A stretch of 53,209 nt of DNA, from the NCBI RefSeq assembly GCF_000743535.1, contig NZ_AVCJ01000049.1, positions 1 to 53,209 on the forward strand. Direction: 5' to 3'. This document shows, piece by piece, positions 15,669 through 23,797 of the stretch. Made by a program: the position numbers and the translations under genes. The stretch comes from Arenimonas donghaensis DSM 18148 = HO3-R19. GTDB taxonomy: Bacteria > Pseudomonadota > Gammaproteobacteria > Xanthomonadales > Xanthomonadaceae. Every line of letters begins with the position of its first letter. Within the stretch, counting starts at the first letter, position 1. The notes beneath the pieces are model-generated. The model was not told the origin of the DNA. It ran no database searches and was given only the letters and a program-made list of their open reading frames with translations.

Positions 15669-16778
15669 ATGAGCCAGGCTCCCCGCATCGAAACCAGTGA
15701 ACGCCACCCGGGCATCCTCATCGCCCGCGGCGACTGGACCCTGGCCCATGCCGGGGACATGCTCGACCTCATCGACCGCGCCCCCGCCTCGGCCGAGGAC
15801 ATCGACGGCCGCGACATCGGCCGCATCGATTCCGCGGGCGCCATGATGCTCTCGCGTTACGCGGTGAAAGTCGGCCTGGGCCTGGCGACGGTCGAAGTCA
15901 AACCCCAGCACCAGCCGCTCACCGAAACCGTTCGTTCGATCTGCGAAAACCCGCCCCGGGTGAAGCAAAAGGATTTCGGCGTGCACCAGATGCTGGCGCG
16001 CATGGGGTTCGCGGTGGAGGACTACACCCGCGAGGTGCTGGCCCTGGTCGGTTTCCTGGGCCTGACGCTCAAGACCGCCCTGGGCGTGATCCTGCGCCCG
16101 GCCCGCTTCCGCCTCACCCCCACCGTGCACCACATGGAACAGGTCGGCCTGGACGCCGTGCCGCTGGTGCTGCTGCTGAGCTTCATGGTCGGCGCGGTCA
16201 TCGCCTTCCTGGGCGCGACGGTGCTGCGCGACTTTGGTGCCGAGATCTTCGTGGTCGAACTGGTCGGCATCGCCTTCCTGCGTGAGTTCGGCGTGCTGCT
16301 CACCGCCATCCTGCTGGCCGGCCGGACCGCCAGCGCCTTCACCGCGCAAATCGGCGCCATGCAAAGCGGCGAGGAAATCGACGCCATCCGCACCCTGGGC
16401 CTGGACCCGATCGAACTGCTGGTGCTGCCCCGGCTCACCGCCCTGCTGGTGATGCTGCCGCTGCTGACCTTCCTGGCGATGATCGCGGGCATCGCCGGGG
16501 GCATGTCGGTGAGCGTGGCCAGCCTGGGCATGAGCCCGGACATCTTCATGCAGCGCCTGCAGGACACCATCGAAATGCGCCACTTCTGGGTCGGTGTCGC
16601 CAAGGCGCCGATCTTCGCCGCGGTCATCGCCCTGATCGGCTGCCTGGAGGGTTTCCAGGTCCAGGGCACGGCCCAGTCGGTCGGCGAACGCACCACGTCC
16701 AGCGTGGTGCAGACGATTTCGCTGGTCATCCTGCTCGATGCCTTCGCCGCCCTGTTCTTCATGGAGATGAACTGGTGA
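15669..16778 (+). CDS. STAS-MlaE fusion: permease of an MCE lipid transporter
   Basis: The first gene of a four-gene rightward operon. Residues 1-100 form a STAS domain (ARGDWTL...IDGRDIGRIDSAGAMML) corresponding to free-standing MlaB. Residues 130-369 are the MlaE-type permease, with FLREFGVLLTAILLAGRTASAFTAQIGAMQ and the conserved EEIDAIRTLGLDPIELLVLPR coupling loop. The MCE complex moves phospholipids or other lipids between inner and outer membranes. AAAGAG seven bases before the ATG can act as ribosome-binding site. The stop overlaps the GTG of the ATPase gene. An in-frame ATG 51 bases upstream is possible but would add a proline-rich tail. Confidence 0.92.
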   Translation: MSQAPRIETSERHPGILIARGDWTLAHAGDMLDLIDRAPASAEDIDGRDIGRIDSAGAMMLSRYAVKVGLGLATVEVKPQHQPLTETVRSICENPPRVKQKDFGVHQMLARMGFAVEDYTREVLALVGFLGLTLKTALGVILRPARFRLTPTVHHMEQVGLDAVPLVLLLSFMVGAVIAFLGATVLRDFGAEIFVVELVGIAFLREFGVLLTAILLAGRTASAFTAQIGAMQSGEEIDAIRTLGLDPIELLVLPRLTALLVMLPLLTFLAMIAGIAGGMSVSVASLGMSPDIFMQRLQDTIEMRHFWVGVAKAPIFAAVIALIGCLEGFQVQGTAQSVGERTTSSVVQTISLVILLDAFAALFFMEMNW

Positions 16779-17575
16779 CCGACGACTACATCGATTCCGA
16801 TGCCCCGGCCATCCGCGTGCGCGGGCTGCGCAATTCGTTCGGCGAACAGGTCGTGCACGACAACCTGGACCTGGACGTCGGGCGCGGCGAGATCATCGGC
16901 GTGGTCGGCGGCTCCGGCACCGGCAAGTCGGTGCTGATGCGCGCCATCCTGGGCCTGCGCCCGCCGCAGGCCGGGACGATTGAGGTGCTCGGCGTCGACG
17001 CGCTGTCCGACCGCGCCCGCGAAGCCGGCCTGATCGAACGCAATACCGGCGTGCTCTACCAGAACGGCGCCCTGTTCTCCTCGCTTTCGGTGGCCGAAAA
17101 CGTCTCGGTGCCGCTCAAGGAGCACTACCCCGAGCTGCCCGAGGACATGATCCACGACCTGGCCATGCTCAAGATCCGCATGTCCGGCCTGGGCGAGGAC
17201 GCCGGCGCCAAGCTGCCGTCCCAGCTTTCCGGCGGCATGCGCAAGCGCGCGGCGCTGGCGCGTGCGCTGGCCCTGGACCCGGCCCTGCTGTTCCTGGACG
17301 AACCCACCGCCGGCCTCGACCCCATCGGCGCCGCGGCCTTCGACGAACTGATCAAGACCCTGCAGCGCGCACTGGGCCTGACCGTCTTCCTCATCACCCA
17401 CGACCTGGACACGCTCTACGCCATCTGCGACCGCGTCGCCGTGCTCGCCGACAAGCGGGTCCTGGTCAATGCACCCCTGGCCGAGGTCGAAACCTTCGAC
17501 CACCCGTGGGTGCAGGAATATTTCCACGGCCCGCGCGGACGCGCCGCGCAGGCTGCCCTGGCCAAGGAGGCTTGA
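16775..17575 (+). CDS. ABC transporter ATPase of the MCE system (MlaF-like)
   Basis: This 266-residue nucleotide-binding subunit starts at a GTG overlapping the permease stop (GTGA). It carries Walker A GGSGTGKS, a Q-loop (YQNGALFSSLSV), the ABC signature LSGGMRKRAALARALA, Walker B LLFLDEPTAGLDP and the switch histidine in ITHDLD. The DEPTAGLDPIGAAAFD stretch is characteristic of MlaF/Mkl ATPases. It energises lipid transport with the STAS-permease and the MCE protein, and is followed one base after its stop by the MCE gene. Confidence 0.94.
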   Translation: MTDDYIDSDAPAIRVRGLRNSFGEQVVHDNLDLDVGRGEIIGVVGGSGTGKSVLMRAILGLRPPQAGTIEVLGVDALSDRAREAGLIERNTGVLYQNGALFSSLSVAENVSVPLKEHYPELPEDMIHDLAMLKIRMSGLGEDAGAKLPSQLSGGMRKRAALARALALDPALLFLDEPTAGLDPIGAAAFDELIKTLQRALGLTVFLITHDLDTLYAICDRVAVLADKRVLVNAPLAEVETFDHPWVQEYFHGPRGRAAQAALAKEA

Positions 17576-17576
17576 G

Positions 17577-18503
17577 ATGGAAACCCGCGCCAACCATGTG
17601 TTGATCGGCGCCTTCACCCTCGGCGTGTGCGTCCTGGCAGTGCTGTTCGCACTGTGGATGGTCAAGTACACCACCGAGAAGGCCTATGCCGAATACGACG
17701 TCGTCTTCCAGGAGGCCGTGACCGGCCTGAGCACCGGCAGCCAGGTGCTGTATTCGGGCATCAGCGTCGGCGAAGTCCGCGAGCTCTCCCTGATGCGCGA
17801 CGACCCGCGCAAGGTCGTCGCCCGCGTGCGCCTCTCGGCCGACACGCCGGTGCGCACCGACACCCGCGCCAAGCTCACCATGACCGGCCTCACCGGCGTC
17901 GCGGTGATCCAGCTCAGCGGCGGCAGCCCGGGCGCGCCGCGGCTCGAGGGCGGCAACGGCAACGACGACGTGCCGGTGATCCAGACCGAACCCTCGGCCC
18001 TGCAGAACATCGCCGCCACCGCCAATGAAATCGTCGAACGCATCAACCGCCTGCTTAGCGACGCCAACGTCGAACGCATCACCCGCACCCTGGACCAGCT
18101 CGACCAGGTGACCGGTTCGATCGCCGCCGAGCGCGAGGAAATCGCCGCGCTGATCCGCAACGCCAAGTCCGCCAGCGAGAAGCTCGACGCCACCCTGGCC
18201 AATGCCAACCAGGCCATCACCAACCTCGACCAGGGCCTGGTGCAGCAGCTGCCGCCCCTGGTGGAGAAACTCGACGCCACGCTCAGCCAGCTCGAGTCGG
18301 CCAGCAAGAACGCCAACGGCATCCTCAACGAGAACCGCGACTCCTGGGCCGAGTTCAGCCAGGACGGCCTGGGCCAGGTCGGCCCGACCATGCGCCAGCT
18401 GCGCGGCCTGATCCGCGAGATCGACGACCTGGCCAACAAGCTCGAAAACAACCCGGCCGGCTACCTGCTGGGCCGCGAAGAACCCGAGGAGTTCGAACCA
18501 TGA
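17577..18503 (+). CDS. MCE domain lipid-binding protein (MlaD-like)
   Basis: The 308-residue protein is anchored by one N-terminal helix (VLIGAFTLGVCVLAVLFALWMV) and has a single MCE domain at about residues 38-120 (YDVVFQEAVTGLSTGSQVLYSGISVGEV...TRAKLTMTGLTGVAVIQL). The rest is a long alpha-helical, coiled-coil-like tail (about 135-290) with repeated Ile/Leu heptads, longer than the tail of E. coli MlaD (183 residues in all). Such tails in longer MCE proteins can build a periplasm-spanning tube. The stop overlaps the ATG of the lipoprotein gene by four bases. Confidence 0.92.
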   Translation: METRANHVLIGAFTLGVCVLAVLFALWMVKYTTEKAYAEYDVVFQEAVTGLSTGSQVLYSGISVGEVRELSLMRDDPRKVVARVRLSADTPVRTDTRAKLTMTGLTGVAVIQLSGGSPGAPRLEGGNGNDDVPVIQTEPSALQNIAATANEIVERINRLLSDANVERITRTLDQLDQVTGSIAAEREEIAALIRNAKSASEKLDATLANANQAITNLDQGLVQQLPPLVEKLDATLSQLESASKNANGILNENRDSWAEFSQDGLGQVGPTMRQLRGLIREIDDLANKLENNPAGYLLGREEPEEFEP

Positions 18504-19147
18504 CCCCTGCCCTGCGTTTCATCCCGCTCGCCGGGCTGGTGCTGCTGGCCGGCTGCGCCGCCATCGGCGGCCCCAAGACCGAAGTCAGCATCTACGCGCC
18601 GCAGACCCGCATCCAGGCCGATGCCGCCTGGCCCGTGGCCGACTGGCAGCTCACCATCGGTACGCCCGAGGCCCATGCCCTGCTCGATTCCCAGCGCATT
18701 GCCGTGCGCCCGACGCCGGACCGGCTGCAGACCTACAAGGGTGCGCGCTGGGCCGACACCGCGCCGGAGATGGTGCAGCTGGCGCTGGTCGAGGCTTTCG
18801 AAGACTCCGGCAAGATCAGCTCGGTCAGCCGCTGGGGCGGCGGTCGCGGCGACTTCGGCCTGTACACCGACCTGCGCGCCTTCGAAACCATCTACGACGG
18901 CGGCCAGCCCAAGGTCGTGGTGGAGATCCAGGCGCGGCTGGTGAAGTTCCGCGACGGCACCGGCCTGGTCGCGGCCCGCCGTTTCCGCACCGAGGTCGCG
19001 CCGGCCGACGCCGGGGTCGAAGCCGTCGTCGCTGCCTTCGGTGACGCGATGGCCCGGGTCAATGCCGACATCGTCGGCTGGACCCTGGCCGAGGGCGACC
19101 GCGCACTCAGCGCGGACGCGGAAGGATCCGACGAAACGTCAGGTTGA
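18500..19147 (+). CDS. ABC-type transport auxiliary lipoprotein (PqiC-like)
   Basis: The 215-residue product has a lipoprotein signal ending LVLLAGC and belongs to the ABC transport auxiliary family that includes PqiC. Features are the mixed alpha/beta core RIAVRPTPDRLQTYKGARWADTAPEMVQLALVEAFEDSGKI and a later ARRFRTEVAPADAGVEAVVAAFGDAM segment. It is predicted to sit in the outer membrane as the docking end of the MCE system, in place of MlaA/MlaC. The last 41 bases overlap the 3' end of the oppositely oriented alkB gene. Confidence 0.87.
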   Translation: MTPALRFIPLAGLVLLAGCAAIGGPKTEVSIYAPQTRIQADAAWPVADWQLTIGTPEAHALLDSQRIAVRPTPDRLQTYKGARWADTAPEMVQLALVEAFEDSGKISSVSRWGGGRGDFGLYTDLRAFETIYDGGQPKVVVEIQARLVKFRDGTGLVAARRFRTEVAPADAGVEAVVAAFGDAMARVNADIVGWTLAEGDRALSADAEGSDETSG

Positions 19148-19691
19148 TCCTCGGCGCCACCGGTCGCGCGGTGCGCGGCAGGGCGTGCTTCCAGTCGGCC
19201 TGCGTATCGCCGGCCATCAGCAGCAGGCTGCCGTGCCCGAGCGCGAACTCGTGCTTCCGGGCCGGATCGCGCCGGTGCCGGAACACGAAGCGCCGCGTGC
19301 CGCCCAGGCTCAGCGACGCGATGACCGGCCGCACGCCCAGCTCGGGTTCGTCGTCGCTATGCCAGCCCATCGCATCGCGGCCGTCCCGGTAGAGGTTGGC
19401 CAGCACGCTGTTCATCGCCACGCCCGCCGCTTCGTCGATCCGCGGCCGCAGCGCGGCCAGCGCGTCCGGCCAGGGGCGAGGCTCGAACCGCGCCCCCGAA
19501 TACACGTAGCCGGTGCCGGCATCGCCGATCCAGCAGCTCAGCCGCGGCGAGTCCACCCAGCGCCCGAACAGGCGTATCCGATGCACCTCCCACGGCACCT
19601 GCCCACGCAGCGCGACCAACAGCGCGTCCGCCTCGTCGGCCGCCAGCCATCCGGGGATCAGGCTCGCTTCGGGGAAGTTCGTTTCCGCCAC
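19107..19691 (-). CDS. AlkB-like 2-oxoglutarate/Fe(II) dioxygenase
   Basis: Predicted to demethylate alkylated bases in DNA or RNA. The facial triad is H111-x-D113 (GWHSDDE) and H169 (DWKHALPR). The 2-oxoglutarate arginine and the AlkB-specific second arginine are in R181-INLTF-R187. The size (194 residues) and NSVLANLYRDGRDAMGWHSDDEPELG match the ABH2/ABH3-like bacterial branch. I chose the GTG at 19691 because the frame upstream runs into the amidase-like gene; no Shine-Dalgarno sequence supports any start, so the N-terminus is uncertain. It lies 19 bases after the amidase-like stop and probably shares its transcript. Confidence 0.9.
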   Translation of the reverse strand: MAETNFPEASLIPGWLAADEADALLVALRGQVPWEVHRIRLFGRWVDSPRLSCWIGDAGTGYVYSGARFEPRPWPDALAALRPRIDEAAGVAMNSVLANLYRDGRDAMGWHSDDEPELGVRPVIASLSLGGTRRFVFRHRRDPARKHEFALGHGSLLLMAGDTQADWKHALPRTARPVAPRINLTFRRILPRPR

Positions 19692-19710
19692 GGCGTGACG
19701 CGGCGGGACC

Positions 19711-21066
19711 CTATTCGCCGGTATCGGCCACGGAGGCGAGCACGCCGCCGAGTTCGAGCAGGCGCAGGTCGCTGCCCGGGGCACCCACCAGCTGCAGGCC
19801 CTGGCCGTCGGGCAGGGGCAGGCTCAGCGCCGGGCAGCCGGCCAGCGAGGCCAGGGCGGTGAAATCGGCCAGGTGCGCCGGTTCGTCGGCGCCCCAGGCC
19901 GGTGGCGCCGTGGAGACCGTTGGCAGCAGCAGCACGTCGAACTGTTCGAACATCCGGCGCACCTTCACCACGTGGCCGTCCAGGCGCCGGTGCGCGCGGG
20001 CGGCGTCGGCGGCGGACTTGCGCTGGGCAAAGTCCAGCAAGCCTTTCAGGCGCGCCGAGGCGGCGCCGAGCCGGCCTTCGTGCGCGGCCAGGATTTCCGC
20101 TTCCATCAGCAGCAGCGCCGCGCGGCGGGTGTCGGCGACGTCCAGCGGCGCCACTTCCAGCGCGACCGGCAGGGCGCTGCCAAAGACCGGTGCCACCTTG
20201 GCCATCAGCGCGCTGAAGTTCTCGGCCACCGCGGCATCGGCGCCCATGGCCGACAGGTCGGAGACGACGCCCGCCTTGAGTTCACCCGGCACCCAGTCCG
20301 GCGGCGCCAGCGGCACGCGGCGCTTGCGCGAACGCGGGTCGCCGGCGTCGTAGCCGGCGAGCACCGGCAGGACCAGGCCGACGTCCTGCACGGCGCGCGT
20401 GAACAGGCCGGGGCAGTCCAGCCGCCGCAGGGCCGCGGCCATGCCGCGGGCGCTGAGTTCGCCCGTGGTCGGCTTGTGCCCGACCAGGCCGCAGAAGGCC
20501 GCCGGGATGCGGGTGGCGCCCAGGGTGTCCACGCCCAGGCCGACCACCGCGTGGCCGGCGGCCAGCGCCGCGGCCGAACCGCCGGAGGCGCCGCCCGCGG
20601 CCCGGTCGGGCAGGCGCGGATTGCGCACGTCGCCGAAGTGCGGATTGCGTCCGACAGTGCCGAAGGCGGCTTCGTCCAGGTTGGTCTTGCCCAGGAACAC
20701 CGCGCCGGCGCCGCGCAGGCGGCGCACGACCTGGGCGTCTTCCGCGGCCAGGCCGGGATGGCCGGGCAGGCCCAGGCTGGTCGGCATGCCTGCGATGTCG
20801 AAGGCGTCGGTGACCGCGATGGGCACGCCGTCCAGGCGACCCAGGGGCTTGCCTTCGGCGCGGCGGTCGTCGCTGGCCCGCGCCGCCGCGATCGCCCCGG
20901 CGGAATCGACCCAGGTCCAGGCATTGAGATGGCCGTCGCGCGCGATCGCGGCGAGGCAGGCGCCGGTGAGCGCCTCGCTGGTGGTTTCACCCCGCGCCAG
21001 CGCGTGCAGCACGCGATACAGCGGGGCCTGGCGCAGGTCGTCGGGGCTGGCGGTCATGCGCGACAT
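19711..21066 (-). CDS. Amidase-signature-fold protein lacking the catalytic triad
   Basis: This 451-residue protein has the amidase/GatA fold along its length: LDGVPIAV near residue 80, GAGAVFLGKTNLDEAAFG, the glycine-rich core, PAAFCGLVGHKPTTG and a DVLLLPT block. All three catalytic residues are replaced. The lysine of the usual GVPIAVKD is T86, the cis-serine of GGSSGGS is A160 (GGASGGS), and the nucleophile of DTGGSIR is A184 (DTLGATR). The 24-residue spacing between the last two fits the family alignment (FAAH S217/S241). Hydrolysis by the known mechanism is therefore not expected, although the frame is intact. It may bind a ligand or partner protein. It diverges from etfD over 93 bases. 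ATG 21066 or 21057 could be the start. Confidence 0.8.
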   Translation of the reverse strand: MSRMTASPDDLRQAPLYRVLHALARGETTSEALTGACLAAIARDGHLNAWTWVDSAGAIAAARASDDRRAEGKPLGRLDGVPIAVTDAFDIAGMPTSLGLPGHPGLAAEDAQVVRRLRGAGAVFLGKTNLDEAAFGTVGRNPHFGDVRNPRLPDRAAGGASGGSAAALAAGHAVVGLGVDTLGATRIPAAFCGLVGHKPTTGELSARGMAAALRRLDCPGLFTRAVQDVGLVLPVLAGYDAGDPRSRKRRVPLAPPDWVPGELKAGVVSDLSAMGADAAVAENFSALMAKVAPVFGSALPVALEVAPLDVADTRRAALLLMEAEILAAHEGRLGAASARLKGLLDFAQRKSAADAARAHRRLDGHVVKVRRMFEQFDVLLLPTVSTAPPAWGADEPAHLADFTALASLAGCPALSLPLPDGQGLQLVGAPGSDLRLLELGGVLASVADTGE

Positions 21067-21159
21067 GTTCCGTGGCTTGGCTGGCTCCGCAGTGTCCTTG
21101 ATTGCCCGCCCGTGGGCAAACCGGGACAATCGGGCCAGGCATGGATGGAGGCGAACCGG

Positions 21160-22767
21160 ATGAGTGAGCGTGACGTGATGGAATACGACGTCGTGGCGGT
21201 GGGCGCCGGCCCGGCCGGCCTGTCGTTCGCGATCCGGCTCAAGCAGCTCAAGCCCGAGCTTTCGGTCTGCGTCATCGAGAAATCCTCGACCATCGGCGCC
21301 CACATCCTGTCCGGCGCGGTCATCGAGCCGGGTCCGCTGGACGACCTGCTCCCGGGCTGGCGCGACAATCCGCCGCCGGTCTGCGTGCCGGCCACCGAGG
21401 ATGAATTCTGGTACCTCACCAAGACCGGCGGCACCAAGTTCCCGGTCATCCCGCCGGGCATGGCCAACCACGGCAACTTCATCGTTTCGCTGGGCGCCCT
21501 GTGCGCCTGGCTGGCGCCCCAGGCCGAGGCCCTGGGCGTCGAGATCTACCCGGGTTTCGCCGCGGCCGAAACGCTGTTCGACGAGGCGGGCGCGGTTTGC
21601 GGCGTGCGCATCGGCGACATGGGCGTGGCCAAGGACGGTTCGCACAAGGCCGGCTACACCCAGGGCATCGACATCCGGGCGAAGGTGACCGTGCTTGCCG
21701 AAGGCGCACGAGGCCACCTCACCAAGCAGCTGGTCCGCAAGTTCGGCCTGGACGCCGAGTCCGACCCGCAGAACTACTCGATCGGCATCAAGGAACTCTG
21801 GCAGCTGCCGTCGGGCCGCGCCCAGCCCGGCAAGATCTTCCACAGTTTCGGCTGGCCCGCCGACAGCAAGACCTACGGCGGCAGCTTCATCTACCACCTG
21901 GACAAGGACCGCGTGGCCATCGGCTACGTGTCGGGCCTGGACTACCGCGATCCGAACTACCAGCCCTACGAAGCCTTCCAGCAGTTCAAGCACCACCCGA
22001 TGGTCAAGCCGCTGCTCGAAGGCGGCGAAATCCTCAGCGCCGGTGCCCGCGCCATCGTCACCGGCGGCTGGCAGTCGCTGCCCAAGGTCGAGATGCCCGG
22101 CGCCCTGCTGATCGGCGACACCGCCGGCCTGCTCAACGTGCCCAAGGTCAAGGGCACGCACCAGGCGATCCGCAGCGGCATGCTGGCGGCCGAACACCTG
22201 GCCGGCCAGGATGCACCGGCCGCCGCCGGCTTCGATGCCAAACTGCGCGCGTCGCCGGCGATGGCCGAACTGCGCAAGGTCCGCAACATCAAGCCCGGCT
22301 TCAAGAAAGGACTGTGGTTCGGCCTGGCCAACTCGGCCTGGGAAACCGTCACCGCGGGCCTGTCGCCCTGGACCTGGCGCTGCCATCCGGACTGGAGCGC
22401 GCTGCAAAAGCTCGACGAAGCCGAAAAGCCGGAGCGCGATTACGTCGAGCGCACGCTGGCGCCGCGCGATCGCCTGGCGGGCGTCTATTTCGCCGCCACC
22501 GAGCACGACGAAGACCAGCCCGTGCACCTGCACGTGGCCGACCCCGACATCTGCGTCACCCGCTGCGCCGAGGAGTACGGCAATCCCTGCCAGCGCTTCT
22601 GTCCGGCGTCGGTCTACGAGATCGTCGAGGATGAAAAGGGCAAGCGCCTGCAGATCAACGCCGCCAACTGCGTGCACTGCAAGACCTGCGACATCAAGGA
22701 CCCCTACCAGATCATCAACTGGGTGACGCCGGAAGGCGGCTCGGGCCCGAACTACCAGAACCTGTGA
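21160..22767 (+). CDS. etfD: Electron-transfer flavoprotein:ubiquinone oxidoreductase
   Basis: The 535-residue inner-membrane iron-sulfur flavoprotein passes electrons from reduced ETF to ubiquinone. It has the FAD-binding VGAGPAGLSFAIRL near the N-terminus, IGDTAGLLNVPKVKGTHQAIRSGMLAAE, and the 4Fe-4S ligands C481, C504, C507 and C510 (NCVHCKTCDIKDPYQIINW). GGAGG at 21147-21151, eight bases before the ATG, decides the start. The two ETF subunits are encoded at 28617-30314, so the pathway is complete in the window. A GTG-rich palindrome follows eight bases after the stop. Confidence 0.96.
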   Translation: MSERDVMEYDVVAVGAGPAGLSFAIRLKQLKPELSVCVIEKSSTIGAHILSGAVIEPGPLDDLLPGWRDNPPPVCVPATEDEFWYLTKTGGTKFPVIPPGMANHGNFIVSLGALCAWLAPQAEALGVEIYPGFAAAETLFDEAGAVCGVRIGDMGVAKDGSHKAGYTQGIDIRAKVTVLAEGARGHLTKQLVRKFGLDAESDPQNYSIGIKELWQLPSGRAQPGKIFHSFGWPADSKTYGGSFIYHLDKDRVAIGYVSGLDYRDPNYQPYEAFQQFKHHPMVKPLLEGGEILSAGARAIVTGGWQSLPKVEMPGALLIGDTAGLLNVPKVKGTHQAIRSGMLAAEHLAGQDAPAAAGFDAKLRASPAMAELRKVRNIKPGFKKGLWFGLANSAWETVTAGLSPWTWRCHPDWSALQKLDEAEKPERDYVERTLAPRDRLAGVYFAATEHDEDQPVHLHVADPDICVTRCAEEYGNPCQRFCPASVYEIVEDEKGKRLQINAANCVHCKTCDIKDPYQIINWVTPEGGSGPNYQNL

Positions 22768-22774
22768 GCCCTCC

Positions 22775-22839
22775 TGTGGGAGGGACTTCAGTCCCGATCC
22801 CATCGCGGCAAAAGCATCGGGACTGAAGTCCCTCCCACA
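22775..22839. repeat. REP-like inverted repeat, GGGAGGGACT type
   Basis: Two perfect 24-base arms (22775-22798 and 22816-22839) surround a 17-base loop. The left arm begins TGTGGGAGGGACTTCAG. It lies between etfD and the ATP-grasp gene and ends nine bases before the latter's ATG. The arms resemble the GTAG-ended palindromes of Stenotrophomonas and related REP elements moved by RAYT transposases. In RNA it would be a very stable hairpin that could protect the etfD 3' end or limit translation of the next gene. Confidence 0.9.
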
Positions 22840-22848
22840 AGACTGGAA

Positions 22849-23715
22849 ATGATGAAACTCGCGCTTGCAACCGCCATCGCTGCGCTTTCGCTGGACGAGG
22901 ACCTGGTGCCGCTGCACCAGGCCTGCCTGGCCGCGGGCATCGACGCCCAGGTGATGGCCTGGGACGACCCGACGGTCAGCTGGGCGCGATTCGACGCCGT
23001 GCTGCTGCGCTCGACCTGGGACTACATGGACCGGCTGCCGGAATTCCTGGCCTGGTGCGACCGCGTGCAGTCGGTGTCGCGGCTGTGGAACCCGCCCGAG
23101 GTGGTGCGCTGGAACACCGACAAACGCTACCTCGGCGACCTCGCCCAGCGTGGCCTGCCGGTGATCGAAAGCCACTTCCTGGCACCCGGCGAAGACCCTG
23201 CATCCCTGCCCGACCTCGAGGAATTCGTGGTCAAGCCCACCGTCGGTGCCGGCTCGCGCGATGCCCAGCGCTACCAGCGCAGCGAGCGCGAAGCCGCCCT
23301 CGCCCACGCCAGGCGCCTGCTCGATTCCGGCCGCCACGTGCTGGTGCAGCCCTACCTGCACGCGGTGGACGAGCACGGCGAAACCGCGCTGCTTTTCTTC
23401 GAAGGCCAGTACAGCCACGCCATCCGCAAGGCGCCCCTGCTGCGGCGCGGCGAAGGCCCGACCCGCGCGCTGTTCAAGGAAGAACACATCCAGGCGCGTG
23501 AACCCTCCGATGCCGAACACGCGCTGGCGGCCAGCGTGCTGGCCAGCCTGCCCTTCGACACCCTGGCCTACGCCCGCGTCGACCTGCTGCCCTCGCCCAC
23601 CGGCCCGCAGCTGCTGGAACTGGAACTCACCGAGCCCTCGGTCTTCCTGCCCTACGGCGAAGGCGCCGCCGCCCGATTCGCCCAGGTCCTCGCCGCCCGC
23701 CTGGGTGACCTGTAG
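22849..23715 (+). CDS. ATP-grasp enzyme, DcsG-like
   Basis: The 288-residue protein has an ATP-grasp layout. The N-terminal domain has LLRSTWDYMDRLPEFLAWCD and WNTDKRYLGDLAQRGLPVIES. The nucleotide-binding segment is FVVKPTVGAGSRDAQRY, and the Mg-binding C-terminal part is YARVDLLPSPTGPQLLELELTEPSVFL. This arrangement matches proteins annotated as RimK/glutathione-synthase-like and DcsG (the D-cycloserine-forming enzyme). A carboxylate-amine ligation is expected; the substrates are unknown and no cycloserine genes accompany it. Its last codon and TAG stop lie in the left arm of a palindromic repeat, so the repeat defines the C-terminus. Either of two adjacent ATGs could start it. Confidence 0.8.
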   Translation: MMKLALATAIAALSLDEDLVPLHQACLAAGIDAQVMAWDDPTVSWARFDAVLLRSTWDYMDRLPEFLAWCDRVQSVSRLWNPPEVVRWNTDKRYLGDLAQRGLPVIESHFLAPGEDPASLPDLEEFVVKPTVGAGSRDAQRYQRSEREAALAHARRLLDSGRHVLVQPYLHAVDEHGETALLFFEGQYSHAIRKAPLLRRGEGPTRALFKEEHIQAREPSDAEHALAASVLASLPFDTLAYARVDLLPSPTGPQLLELELTEPSVFLPYGEGAAARFAQVLAARLGDL

Positions 23716-23789
23716 GAGCGCCTTCAGGCGCGAATCCCTTCTTTGCCAAAGGCGAAGTCAAAAGATTCGCGCCTGAAGGCGCTCCTACA
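23711..23789. repeat. REP-like inverted repeat, GTAGGAGCGCC type (copy 1)
   Basis: Perfect 26-base arms (23711-23736 and 23764-23789) flank a 27-base loop. The left arm begins TGTAGGAGCGCCTTCAGG. The TAG of GTAG at 23713-23715 is the stop codon of the ATP-grasp gene, and the right arm ends eight bases from the end of convergent cysNC. It could act as a shared mRNA 3' structure for both genes, although neither side has a T-tract. Confidence 0.92.
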
Positions 23790-23797
23790 TTTGCCGC

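Noticed and set aside
19711-23520. A 1269-codon leftward frame whose last third is the amidase-like protein
   Set aside because: The upstream part is antisense to etfD and the ATP-grasp gene and lacks recognisable sequence. The gene starts at about 21066.
22849-23715. D-cycloserine biosynthesis
   Set aside because: The enzyme is DcsG-like, but no other cycloserine genes are nearby, so only an ATP-grasp ligase is supported.
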